In this document: positions 45,990 through 54,212 of the stretch, one piece after another | Position numbering within the stretch: position 1 is the stretch's first letter | Layout: each line of letters opens with the position of its first letter | Assembly (NCBI RefSeq): GCF_041224415.1 | Contig: NZ_JBGFFE010000015.1 | Coordinates: 12,608 to 76,607 of the forward strand | Source of the DNA: Clostridium_B lapidicellarium | Lineage (GTDB): Bacteria; Bacillota; Clostridia; Clostridiales; Clostridiaceae | Direction of reading: 5' to 3' | DNA length: 64,000 nt | Notes under the pieces: generated by a model | Database searches by the model: none | What the model saw: only the letters and a program-made list of their open reading frames with translations | Told to the model about the DNA's origin: nothing | Made by a program: the position numbers and the translations under genes

Positions 45990-46770
45990 AACACTTAAAC
46001 TTAAAGTAATAAAATATGACGGGAAATATGAAAAAACCATGGATGAAATGGCCGTACGGGAGTATCCGTTAAATATATTTGTAAATGGAAAACATTTGAC
46101 TACACTTTTGTGTACACCTGAAAAACTTGAAGAATTAACTGTGGGGTTTCTGGCTTTTCAAGGTATTATAAAATCTTACGATGAGATAAAATGTGTAAAA
46201 ATACATGAGGAAAATGGTACGGCTGAAGTGTTTTTGAATTGTGAGGGACTTGATATTTCCAAATACTTGAAACAGGTGATACCTCACAGCTTTAGTGAAA
46301 AAAAGAGCAGTGAATTTTTTTCATATATAATAAATTCCCTTAAAATAGATAAAGTACAAAATGAAAACGTTCATATAGAGAAGGAGAGAATTTATGATTT
46401 AATGAAGGAAAATTTATCCTATTCTGAGGCATTTAAAAATACCGGTGGAGTTCACTGTGCTGCCCTTTGTAATAAATACGGCATAGTATCCATCTGTGAA
46501 GATGTGGCCAGACACAATGCAGTAGATAAACTGCTCGGAGAGTCTTTTATGAAAAAAATTCCTTTATGGGACAAGATATTGTTCGTAAGCAGCAGAGTTT
46601 CTTTTGAAATGTTGTTTAAAATTGCCAGATTTGGGATTCCTATAATGATATCGAAATCTGCACCTACCGATCTTTCAATAAAATTTGCTGAAGCTCTGAA
46701 TGTAACTTTAGTTGGCTTCGTGAGGGGAAAAAGGATGAATGTATATGCGAATCCGCAGCGAATAGTGTGA
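45982..46770 (+). CDS. fdhD: Formate dehydrogenase sulfurtransferase FdhD
   Basis: A 262-residue protein that passes sulfur from a cysteine desulfurase to the molybdenum site of formate dehydrogenase, needed for activity. The family pieces VREYPLNIFVNGKH, GGVHCAAL (conserved cysteine), EDVARHNAVDKLLG and SRVSFEMLFKIARFGIPI are clear. The GTG start overlaps the mobB stop and follows GGGGGA. Only one cysteine is visible in the catalytic loop, where E. coli FdhD has CxxC. Confidence 0.94.
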   Translation: MDKTLKLKVIKYDGKYEKTMDEMAVREYPLNIFVNGKHLTTLLCTPEKLEELTVGFLAFQGIIKSYDEIKCVKIHEENGTAEVFLNCEGLDISKYLKQVIPHSFSEKKSSEFFSYIINSLKIDKVQNENVHIEKERIYDLMKENLSYSEAFKNTGGVHCAALCNKYGIVSICEDVARHNAVDKLLGESFMKKIPLWDKILFVSSRVSFEMLFKIARFGIPIMISKSAPTDLSIKFAEALNVTLVGFVRGKRMNVYANPQRIV

Positions 46771-46810
46771 TGATTGACTTGCAAATAATTTTAAGGAGAG
46801 TGAAATATCA

Positions 46811-47308
46811 ATGGCAAATACAGTGAAACAAGATTTAAGCGGCAATGATCTATCTGCACAAGATGTGATTGAAAAGTATCCTAAAGAGCAGAGGTATACT
46901 CTTGCAATACTTCAGGACATCCAGAGAAAATATAAATATATACCCAGAGATGCTTTGAAAAATCTGGCCCAGTATCTGGAAACTCCTCTCAGCAGGTTAT
47001 ATGGCATGGCTACTTTCTATAAAGCACTGAGTCTGACTCCGAAAGGGGAAAATATAATAACGGTCTGTGATGGAACGGCCTGCCATGTGGCAGGATCCAT
47101 GGTTGTAATGGATGAGCTCGAAAAGGCAATAGGAATTAGACCTGGGGATACCACGGATGATCTCAAATTTTCAATAAATACGGTTAATTGTATAGGCTGC
47201 TGTGCTATAGGGCCTGTTATGATGATAAATGATAAGTATTATGGAAATCTGACTCCCAAGTTGGTTCAGAAAATTCTTGATGAATATAGAGGTGGGAGCA
47301 ATGAGTAG
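46811..47308 (+). CDS. hytC: Electron-bifurcating hydrogenase subunit HytC (NuoE-like)
   Basis: A 165-residue thioredoxin-like [2Fe-2S] subunit, homologous to NuoE and HydC. After an N-terminal helical part with YPKEQRYTLAILQDIQ, the cluster ligands are in VCDGTACHVAGS and VNCIGCCAIGPVMMI. It passes electrons within the NADP- and ferredoxin-dependent [FeFe]-hydrogenase. AAGGAGAG precedes the ATG. It is the first of six hyt genes, and its end overlaps hytB. Confidence 0.93.
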   Translation: MANTVKQDLSGNDLSAQDVIEKYPKEQRYTLAILQDIQRKYKYIPRDALKNLAQYLETPLSRLYGMATFYKALSLTPKGENIITVCDGTACHVAGSMVVMDELEKAIGIRPGDTTDDLKFSINTVNCIGCCAIGPVMMINDKYYGNLTPKLVQKILDEYRGGSNE

Positions 47309-49100
47309 TAAAAAAATCGTCAATGTGTGCTGTGGTACAGGATGTCTGGCCAAAGGAAGTATGGAGGTATATGAAGAACTTAAACTGCAGTTAGACAGAT
47401 TAGATATGAATTCGGATGTAGATGTTGTGCTTAAAGCCACGGGGTGTGATGGATTGTGTGAAAAAGGCCCCGTGCTTAAAATATATCCGGATGATATTGC
47501 ATATTTTAAGGTTAAAGTTAAAGACGTAGGGGATATTGTTAAAAAAACATTGATCAATAATGAAATTATAGACAATTTGCTCTATTTTGAAACTTCTACT
47601 AAAAAAAGGCTTAGAAATCATAAGGAAAGTGAATTCTATAAGAGACAAAGTAAAATTGCCCTTAGAAATGTAGGTGAAATAGATCCTATAAATATTGAGG
47701 ATTATATTGAAAGAGGAGGTTATGGAGCTCTTAAAAAAGCCATCAGCAGCATGAAACCTGGACAAGTGCTTGAAGAGGTGTCAAAATCTGGCCTCAGAGG
47801 AAGAGGTGGGGCTGGTTTTCCTACGGGACGCAAATGGAAAACTGCTGCTGATATTGACACTACGCCCAAATATGTGGTCTGTAACGGTGATGAAGGGGAT
47901 CCGGGTGCATTTATGGATAGAAGTATAATGGAGGGAGATCCAAACAGCGTAATAGAGGGTATGATTCTATGTGCATATGCAGTAGGCGGGACTGATGGAT
48001 TTGCCTATATAAGGGATGAATATGGACTTGCTGTTGAAAACATGCAAAAAGCTATAGATGCGGCAAAGAGAGAAAATTTGCTCGGTAAAAATATACTTGG
48101 AAGTGATTTTTCATTCGACATACAGATAGTGAGAGGTGGAGGAGCCTTTGTGTGCGGCGAATCAACGGCGCTCATGTCTTCTATAGAGGGCAAGGTAGGT
48201 GAGCCTAGAGCAAAATATATACACACTACTGAAAAAGGACTGTGGGGAAATCCAACTGTTTTAAACAATGTTGAAACCTGGGCCAATGTACCTATAATAA
48301 TTGAAAAAGGTGGAGATTGGTATCATTCCATAGGTACCATGGAAAAAAGCAAGGGAACGAAGGTGTTTTCACTTGTTGGAAAAGTAAAGAATACCGGACT
48401 TGTGGAAGTGCCGATGGGAACTACGCTGAAAGAAATAATATATGACATAGGCGGTGGAGTTTTAAATGATAGAAAGTTTAAAGCTGTTCAGATAGGCGGA
48501 CCTTCTGGAGGATGTCTGCCCGAGAGATGTCTGAATCTGAAAGTTGACTACGATACCCTGATAAAAGCGGATTCCATGATGGGATCGGGTGGAATGATTG
48601 TGATGGATGACAGAACCTGTATGGTGGATGTGACCAGATATTATATGAGTTTTCTGGCGGAAGAATCCTGCGGCAAATGTGTACCCTGCAGGGAGGGAAT
48701 AAGAAGGATGCTGGAAATATTGACAGATATATGTAATGGCGAGGGCAGAGAAGGGGATATAGAGGAACTTCTCGAAATATCTTCCATGACAAGCCAAGCT
48801 TCCCTGTGCAGCCTTGGTAAGAGTGCACCCAATCCGGTAAAAGCGTCAATCAGATATTTCAGGGATGAATTTGAGGAACACATAAGAAACAAGAGATGCA
48901 GGGCCGGAGTTTGCAAGAAACTTACTACTTTTGGTATAGACAAAGAGAAATGTGTCGGGTGTGATATATGCAGGAAAAACTGTCCTGCCGATTGCATTAC
49001 CGGAGAGGTGAAAAAGGTTCATGTGATAGATGCGGATAAGTGTTTAAGATGCGGCAATTGCATCAACAATTGTAGATTTGGTGCGGTTAAGGTTCTGTAA
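47301..49100 (+). CDS. hytB: Electron-bifurcating hydrogenase subunit HytB (NuoF-like, NADP(H)- and FMN-binding)
   Basis: A 600-residue flavoprotein subunit. An N-terminal thioredoxin-like [2Fe-2S] domain (VCCGTGCLAKG, ATGCDGLCEKGP) is followed by the NuoF fold: RGRGGAGFPTGRKW binds nucleotide and FMN, and ESCGKCVPCREG holds a [4Fe-4S]. Two more [4Fe-4S] clusters lie at the C-terminus (CVGCDICRKNCP and CLRCGNCINNC). In the C. autoethanogenum complex this subunit uses NADP and is the bifurcation site. NADP rather than NAD use is taken from that homologue. ATG at 47301 follows GGTGGGAG. Confidence 0.93.
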   Translation: MSSKKIVNVCCGTGCLAKGSMEVYEELKLQLDRLDMNSDVDVVLKATGCDGLCEKGPVLKIYPDDIAYFKVKVKDVGDIVKKTLINNEIIDNLLYFETSTKKRLRNHKESEFYKRQSKIALRNVGEIDPINIEDYIERGGYGALKKAISSMKPGQVLEEVSKSGLRGRGGAGFPTGRKWKTAADIDTTPKYVVCNGDEGDPGAFMDRSIMEGDPNSVIEGMILCAYAVGGTDGFAYIRDEYGLAVENMQKAIDAAKRENLLGKNILGSDFSFDIQIVRGGGAFVCGESTALMSSIEGKVGEPRAKYIHTTEKGLWGNPTVLNNVETWANVPIIIEKGGDWYHSIGTMEKSKGTKVFSLVGKVKNTGLVEVPMGTTLKEIIYDIGGGVLNDRKFKAVQIGGPSGGCLPERCLNLKVDYDTLIKADSMMGSGGMIVMDDRTCMVDVTRYYMSFLAEESCGKCVPCREGIRRMLEILTDICNGEGREGDIEELLEISSMTSQASLCSLGKSAPNPVKASIRYFRDEFEEHIRNKRCRAGVCKKLTTFGIDKEKCVGCDICRKNCPADCITGEVKKVHVIDADKCLRCGNCINNCRFGAVKVL

Positions 49101-49114
49101 AGGGGGAGGTAAAT

Positions 49115-49870
49115 ATGAAAATTACAATAGATGGCAAAATATGTGAGGCCCAGCCTGGGGAATTTATATTGGAGGTGGCGAGAAGAAACAATATATATAT
49201 ACCTACTTTATGTCACAATGATGCACTTCCAGATCTTGCCAGCTGCAGACTCTGCATAGTTGAGGTCATAGATAGAGGACGGTCAAAAATTGTTACATCC
49301 TGTATATTTCCAATAAGCAGGGAAGTAGAGGTTGTGACTGATTCATATAAAATAAGAAGGATGAGAAAAAATATAGTCATGCTGCTTCAGGCGAGGTGTC
49401 CTGCCAATAAGGAAGTGGCAGAACTTGCTAAAGTCTTTGAAGTGGAGCAGAAAAGAATAAAGAGATTTAAACTGAATACGGAAGAGAATTGCATTTTATG
49501 CGGACTGTGTGTAAAGGCCTGCGGCAAATTGGGAGCTGGAGCCATATCTACAGTGAACAGGGGAATATACAAAAATGTGTCCACTCCCTATGATGAACCT
49601 TCTCCTGAATGTATAGGATGTGCCTCCTGTGCAAATGTATGTCCTACAAATGCCATAAAAGTTGTAGACTGGAATGGGCAGAGAGAGATCTGGGGCAAAA
49701 AGTTCAAAATGGTTAAATGTGATCTGTGCGGAAAATATTTTGCCACTGAAGATCACGTAAAATATGCCTATAAAAGATTGAACATGGCTCCACCGGAAAA
49801 ACTTTTATGTAATACCTGTAAAAAGAAAATTGCTGCTAAGGACATAAAGGACATATTTGAGACAGTTTAA
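49115..49870 (+). CDS. hytD: Electron-bifurcating hydrogenase subunit HytD (NuoG-like iron-sulfur protein)
   Basis: A 251-residue protein. The N-terminal [2Fe-2S] ferredoxin domain has IPTLCHNDALPDLASCRLC. A His-Cys [4Fe-4S] region follows, and then two [4Fe-4S] sets (CILCGLCVKAC and CIGCASCANVCP). A last CxxC pair near the C-terminus (KCDLCGKYF and LCNTCKKK) might bind zinc or a cluster. It corresponds to the first part of NuoG without the molybdopterin domain. AGGGGGAGG precedes the ATG. Confidence 0.92.
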   Translation: MKITIDGKICEAQPGEFILEVARRNNIYIPTLCHNDALPDLASCRLCIVEVIDRGRSKIVTSCIFPISREVEVVTDSYKIRRMRKNIVMLLQARCPANKEVAELAKVFEVEQKRIKRFKLNTEENCILCGLCVKACGKLGAGAISTVNRGIYKNVSTPYDEPSPECIGCASCANVCPTNAIKVVDWNGQREIWGKKFKMVKCDLCGKYFATEDHVKYAYKRLNMAPPEKLLCNTCKKKIAAKDIKDIFETV

Positions 49871-49930
49871 TGAAATTGTAAAGAATGTTTTGTAAATTGT
49901 GTTTTGAATTAATGAAAGGTGGTATGTTAA

Positions 49931-50488
49931 ATGAAACCAGATCTCAATTCTTTTGTAATGGTAGATCCCGATAAATGTGTAGGATGCAGGGCCTGTGAGA
50001 TTGCCTGTGCTGCAAAACATAGGGGAAAAAATAATCAGGGTCATACTATTGGAACCATGAATGGAATTGTAACTCCCAGAAGATTTTTGGTAAAAAATAA
50101 GGGTACTGTAATGCCTATACAATGCAGACACTGTGAAGACGCGCCCTGTGCAAATGTATGTCCTGCAGAAGCTATAACCGAAAAAAACGGGAGTATAGTT
50201 ATAAATGATAGAAAGTGTATAGGATGTAAAACTTGTGTTTTGGTTTGCCCTGTGGGAGCTGTAGATCTGCTGCCTAGAATCGAAAGCAAGACAATTACAG
50301 GTGGAATTGGAGTAAAAGTGAGATTGGCAGCTTATAAATGTGATTTATGCACGGAAGAAGGAGGAGATCCCGCCTGTGTGAGAGAGTGCCCTGAAGATGC
50401 ACTCAGGGTGGTAGATCCCAGAGAAAACAAAAAAGACAGAAATGTCAAGGCAGCTTTGGAATTGAGGGAAGTAAATGGAAATGACTGA
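49931..50488 (+). CDS. hytE1: HytE1, four-cluster ferredoxin-like subunit
   Basis: A 185-residue iron-sulfur protein of the CooF/HycB type with four cysteine sets: CVGCRACEIACA, CRHCEDAPCANVCP, CIGCKTCVLVCP and CDLC...CVRECP. It carries electrons between FdhA and the hydrogenase part, by analogy with the C. autoethanogenum complex. It is a paralogue of HytE2 encoded at 51921. GAAAGGTGG precedes the ATG. Confidence 0.92.
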   Translation: MKPDLNSFVMVDPDKCVGCRACEIACAAKHRGKNNQGHTIGTMNGIVTPRRFLVKNKGTVMPIQCRHCEDAPCANVCPAEAITEKNGSIVINDRKCIGCKTCVLVCPVGAVDLLPRIESKTITGGIGVKVRLAAYKCDLCTEEGGDPACVRECPEDALRVVDPRENKKDRNVKAALELREVNGND

Positions 50489-50529
50489 TCAATTGTTATA
50501 ATAATCAGATAATAAGGGGGATGTTAGAT

Positions 50530-51939
50530 ATGCTTACAGGTATACCTATTGTAAATATAGATAAAGAGTTATGTACAGGATGCAGAAGATGTGCAGAAGT
50601 TTGCCCGGTTGATGCTATAGAAGGAGAAGAGGGTAAACCACAGTCGATAAATGCGGATAAATGCATAATGTGCGGGCAATGTGTTCAGATGTGTAAAGGC
50701 TATGAATCTGTATATGATCAGGTTCCGACTCCCATGAGCAAAAGGTTGTTTGACAGGGGGCTGCTGAATGATGTGGATGAACCACTTTTTGCAGCGTATA
50801 ATATGAGCCAGATAAAAGAAGTTAAAGATATATTAAAAAATAGAGATGTTTTTAAAATTGTACAGTGTGCACCTGCTGTAAGAGTTGCCCTCGGGGAAGA
50901 CTTCGGTATGCCCCTTGGAACTTTAACCCCTGGTAAAATGGCAGCGGCACTTAGAAAGCTTGGCTTTGACAGGGTATATGATACCAATTTTGGAGCTGAT
51001 CTCACTATAATGGAAGAGGGCAGCGAATTATTGAAGAGGATAACAGAAGGGGGCGTGCTGCCTATGTTTACTTCCTGCTGTCCTGCCTGGGTGAAATATT
51101 TGGAACAGACTTGTCCGGAACTTCTTCCACATCTTTCAACTTGCAAGTCTCCCCAGCAGATGGCCGGTGTTATTTTTAAAACCTATGGGGCACAGGTAGA
51201 TAAAGTAGACCCAGCCAAAATGTATACTGTGTCTGTAATGCCGTGTACCTGCAAGGAATTTGAGTGTGAGAGAGAAGAAATGCAGGACAGCGGGTACAGG
51301 GATGTGGATATAGCCATAACTACAAGAGAACTGGCATATCTGCTGAAAGATGCGAATATTGATTTTAACAGACTGGATGAAGAAGAATTTGATTCACCTC
51401 TTGGAATATATACTGGTGCAGGAACTATATTTGGATCTACCGGGGGTGTTATGGAAGCGGCACTTAGAACAGGATATGAGTTGTATACAAAAAAACCAAT
51501 TCCACGGATAGATTTAACCATGGTGAGAGGAGGAGAGGGATTTAGAGTTGCCCAGGTGGATTTAGGTGATTTTAGATTGAAAGTAGCAGTGGTTTCTGGA
51601 TTAAAACATGTAAAGGAGGTATTGAAGAGCGTAAAAAATGGAAAATGCCATATCCATTTTATAGAAGTTATGTCATGTCCGCAGGGGTGTATAAGCGGGG
51701 GAGGTCAGCCTAAGATCATATTTGAGGCGGATAAGGAAAGAGCTTATAGCAGGAGGAAAGAAGGTTTGTATGTACACGACTCCAATCTTTCCATCAGAAA
51801 ATCCCATGAGAATCCGGCAATAAAGAAGGTATATGAAGATTTTTTGGGAGAGCCCTTAGGATATAGATCTCATGAATTGCTTCATACCGAATATAAAAAC
51901 AGGAAGAGGGAAAATTCACAATGCAAAATAGTTTCATAA
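50530..51939 (+). CDS. hytA: [FeFe]-hydrogenase catalytic subunit HytA
   Basis: A 469-residue hydrogenase. Two N-terminal [4Fe-4S] clusters are seen in CTGCRRCAEVCP and CIMCGQCVQMC. The H-cluster motifs are TSCCPAW (L1), MPCTCKEFE (L2) and EVMSCPQGCISGGGQP (L3). It makes or oxidises H2 and with its partners couples this to ferredoxin and NADP. ATG at 50530 is nine bases after GGGGG; the ATG at 50521 touches that site and is less likely. hytE2 overlaps its end. Confidence 0.95.
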   Translation: MLTGIPIVNIDKELCTGCRRCAEVCPVDAIEGEEGKPQSINADKCIMCGQCVQMCKGYESVYDQVPTPMSKRLFDRGLLNDVDEPLFAAYNMSQIKEVKDILKNRDVFKIVQCAPAVRVALGEDFGMPLGTLTPGKMAAALRKLGFDRVYDTNFGADLTIMEEGSELLKRITEGGVLPMFTSCCPAWVKYLEQTCPELLPHLSTCKSPQQMAGVIFKTYGAQVDKVDPAKMYTVSVMPCTCKEFECEREEMQDSGYRDVDIAITTRELAYLLKDANIDFNRLDEEEFDSPLGIYTGAGTIFGSTGGVMEAALRTGYELYTKKPIPRIDLTMVRGGEGFRVAQVDLGDFRLKVAVVSGLKHVKEVLKSVKNGKCHIHFIEVMSCPQGCISGGGQPKIIFEADKERAYSRRKEGLYVHDSNLSIRKSHENPAIKKVYEDFLGEPLGYRSHELLHTEYKNRKRENSQCKIVS

Positions 51940-52448
51940 TAGCAGATTCCAATAAATGTATAGGGTGCAGAACCTGTGAAGCAGCCTGTGCCGTTGTACA
52001 CTCTGGAAAAGATTTTTTTTACAAGGATGTTGAGGATATTAATTTTAATCCAAGGCTCAATGTTATAAAAACTGCTAGAGTGAGTGCACCTATACAGTGC
52101 AGGCAGTGTGATGATTCCCCATGTGCCACTGTTTGTCCGGTAAAAGCTATCGACAATGAAAATGGATATGTGTCCATAGATAAAAATTTATGTATAGGAT
52201 GTAAGAGCTGCATGGTGGTTTGCCCTTATGGAGCTGTGGAACTTGTAAATCAGTATGATAACAATGAGCAGATTTTTCAGAAAAATTTAAAAACAGTGAA
52301 TACAGATAAAACTATAGCAGGTTTGAAAAAGAGGGTGGTGGCTAATAAATGTGACCTCTGTGCAGGCAGAAAAGAGGGACCTGCCTGTCTAGAAGTATGC
52401 CCGACAAAAGCTCTCAAATTGATAACCGGTGAGGATAAAAAATCCTGA
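51921..52448 (+). CDS. hytE2: HytE2, four-cluster ferredoxin-like subunit
   Basis: A 175-residue paralogue of HytE1 with cysteine sets CIGCRTCEAACA, CRQCDDSPCATVCP, CIGCKSCMVVCP and CDLC...CLEVCP. It overlaps hytA by 19 bases and ends the operon, with a strong terminator just after it. Two HytE proteins are typical of the FDH-linked complex. Confidence 0.92.
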   Translation: MQNSFIIADSNKCIGCRTCEAACAVVHSGKDFFYKDVEDINFNPRLNVIKTARVSAPIQCRQCDDSPCATVCPVKAIDNENGYVSIDKNLCIGCKSCMVVCPYGAVELVNQYDNNEQIFQKNLKTVNTDKTIAGLKKRVVANKCDLCAGRKEGPACLEVCPTKALKLITGEDKKS

Positions 52449-52452
52449 ATTG

Positions 52453-52494
52453 AAATTACAAAAGTACAGTGGGCAGGCTGTACTTTTGTAATTT
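52453..52494 (+). terminator. Terminator of the fdhA-hyt operon
   Basis: A perfect 17-base inverted repeat (52453-52469 and 52478-52494) with an 8-base loop TGGGCAGG; the right arm ends in TTTTGTAATTT. Confidence 0.8.
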
Positions 52495-52591
52495 ACCCAT
52501 CAAGTAATTCTTCAAACATATATTCACTGGTATTTTAAATTAAAAGCAATTTTAGTGCCAGCCTGTAAAAGACCATAAGCTGTTGTTTGAA

Positions 52592-52646
52592 TTTTTTAAT
52601 ATATCATAATGATATAAATATGATATCATTATGATATATTAAAAAA
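52592..52646. promoter_or_regulatory. Perfect 24-base inverted repeat made of two palindromic sites
   Basis: Bases 52592-52615 are exactly complementary to 52623-52646. Each arm holds a smaller palindrome, ATATCATAATGATAT and ATATCATTATGATAT. It lies about 115 bases upstream of the sigma-54 activator start. It could be a paired operator or a hairpin. Between the hyt terminator and this activator (52495-52759) there is no gene and no clear -24/-12 promoter. Confidence 0.6.
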
Positions 52647-52759
52647 TATTTCTCAAATTGATACAAGAAATCTTCTATTTAGTGCGGGGATATGATATAC
52701 TTTGTCTGGGGAGGGATAAAATAGTGGAAGATTCTGATTTTATTCAAGAGGAGAGTAAC

Positions 52760-54187
52760 ATGTGCAGAATTGATATGGATAGTATATTGGAATATGATAT
52801 ATCCTCTTTTGTACTTCAGGCAATTTTTGACTGCTGCTATGATGGACTCATAATTACAGATGAGAACCTTTTAATAAAAAAAGTCAATATTACAGCCGTC
52901 AAAATATTGGGTATAAAGGAGGAAACTATATATACAACTTACTTGAACGAGATACTAAAAGATGACGTATTGAAATCTGTAGTACTTACGGGAGAAAACA
53001 AATTTTCACAGGATTGTAGTTTTTATATAAATGGTAAAAGAATAAGGTGTGTTGTAAACTTGGTCCCTGTAAAATTACGGGGAAGAATAATAGGGCTGGT
53101 ACTTGCTATTAGGGATACCAGAAATCTCCACAGGATGGTGAACAATGTGGTTGGATACAAGGCTTCTTTTACTTTTGATGATGTAATCACCAGAAACGAG
53201 AATGTTAAAACTATTATAAGTTTGGCTAAAAAAGCAGCCAGAACAAACTGCAATATACTTATAGAAGGTGAAAGCGGAACGGGAAAAGAGGTATTTGCAC
53301 AGTCCATTCACAATTACAGCAGCAGAAGCAGGGGACCCTTTGTAGCTGTCAATTGTGCGGCTATACCTAGGGAACTTGTGGAAAGTGAACTGTTCGGATA
53401 TGAAAAAGGCGCTTTTACCGGGGCATCAAGGGGCGGAAATCCAGGTAAATTTGAACTGGCGGATGGCGGTACCATATTTTTAGATGAAATAGGTGAACTC
53501 CCGCTGGATATTCAATCTAAACTTTTAAGGGTCCTGGATAATCTGAAAATAGTAAGAGTCGGGGGGAATTATGAAAAACCGGTTGATGTAAGGGTGATTG
53601 CGGCCACAAACAAAGTACTTAAGGACGAAGTGGAAAATAAAAATTTCAGAAGCGATCTGTATTATAGGTTGAATGTAATGAGTATACACCTTTTGCCTTT
53701 AAGGAGCAGAAGAGATGACATAGAACTTCTGGCACAGTATTTTGTAAATAAATTGAATGTGAAAAATCCTTCCAAACCCAAGTATATAGACTCGTCCTAC
53801 GTGGTAGAATTAAATCAGCATGATTTTAGGGGAAACATAAGAGAACTTAGAAATGTAGTGGAAAGGTCTTACTATCTCTGTGAAGGGAATATGATAACTT
53901 CAAAACATTTTATAGAGAGAAATGCAGAGAATGCCAAAATTTCAGAAAACAATTTCCAGAATAGAATTTTACCTCTAGAAGCTGTAGAAAAACAGTGTAT
54001 CAAAAATGCCCTTAAATACTGCGGGGGCAATGCACTTAAAGCATCTCAATTATTGGACATAGGCAAAGCCACTATATACAGAAAGATAAAAAAGTATGGA
54101 ATAGATCTGAATTCATACAACAGTTCAAAGAATAAAGAACAAATATCAGTTAATAGCAGTTTCCGGCAGCAGCCAGAATCCCGCTAA
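52760..54187 (+). CDS. PAS-domain sigma-54-dependent transcriptional activator
   Basis: A protein of about 475 residues. A PAS domain (about 15-130, FDCCYDGLIITDENLLIKKVN) is followed by the AAA+ module with GESGTGKEVFA, GAFTGAS and GGTIFLDEIGELP, and a Fis-type helix-turn-helix near the C-terminus (GGNALKASQLLDIGKATIYRKI). It would activate sigma-54 promoters in response to a small molecule or redox state sensed by PAS. ATG at 52760 follows GAGGAGAG; the frame is open further upstream without a site. The target is not obvious, since no -24/-12 promoter was found before hyt or pdu. Confidence 0.92.
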   Translation: MCRIDMDSILEYDISSFVLQAIFDCCYDGLIITDENLLIKKVNITAVKILGIKEETIYTTYLNEILKDDVLKSVVLTGENKFSQDCSFYINGKRIRCVVNLVPVKLRGRIIGLVLAIRDTRNLHRMVNNVVGYKASFTFDDVITRNENVKTIISLAKKAARTNCNILIEGESGTGKEVFAQSIHNYSSRSRGPFVAVNCAAIPRELVESELFGYEKGAFTGASRGGNPGKFELADGGTIFLDEIGELPLDIQSKLLRVLDNLKIVRVGGNYEKPVDVRVIAATNKVLKDEVENKNFRSDLYYRLNVMSIHLLPLRSRRDDIELLAQYFVNKLNVKNPSKPKYIDSSYVVELNQHDFRGNIRELRNVVERSYYLCEGNMITSKHFIERNAENAKISENNFQNRILPLEAVEKQCIKNALKYCGGNALKASQLLDIGKATIYRKIKKYGIDLNSYNSSKNKEQISVNSSFRQQPESR

Positions 54188-54212
54188 AACTGGTATTTGA
54201 ACTTTGAAAAAG

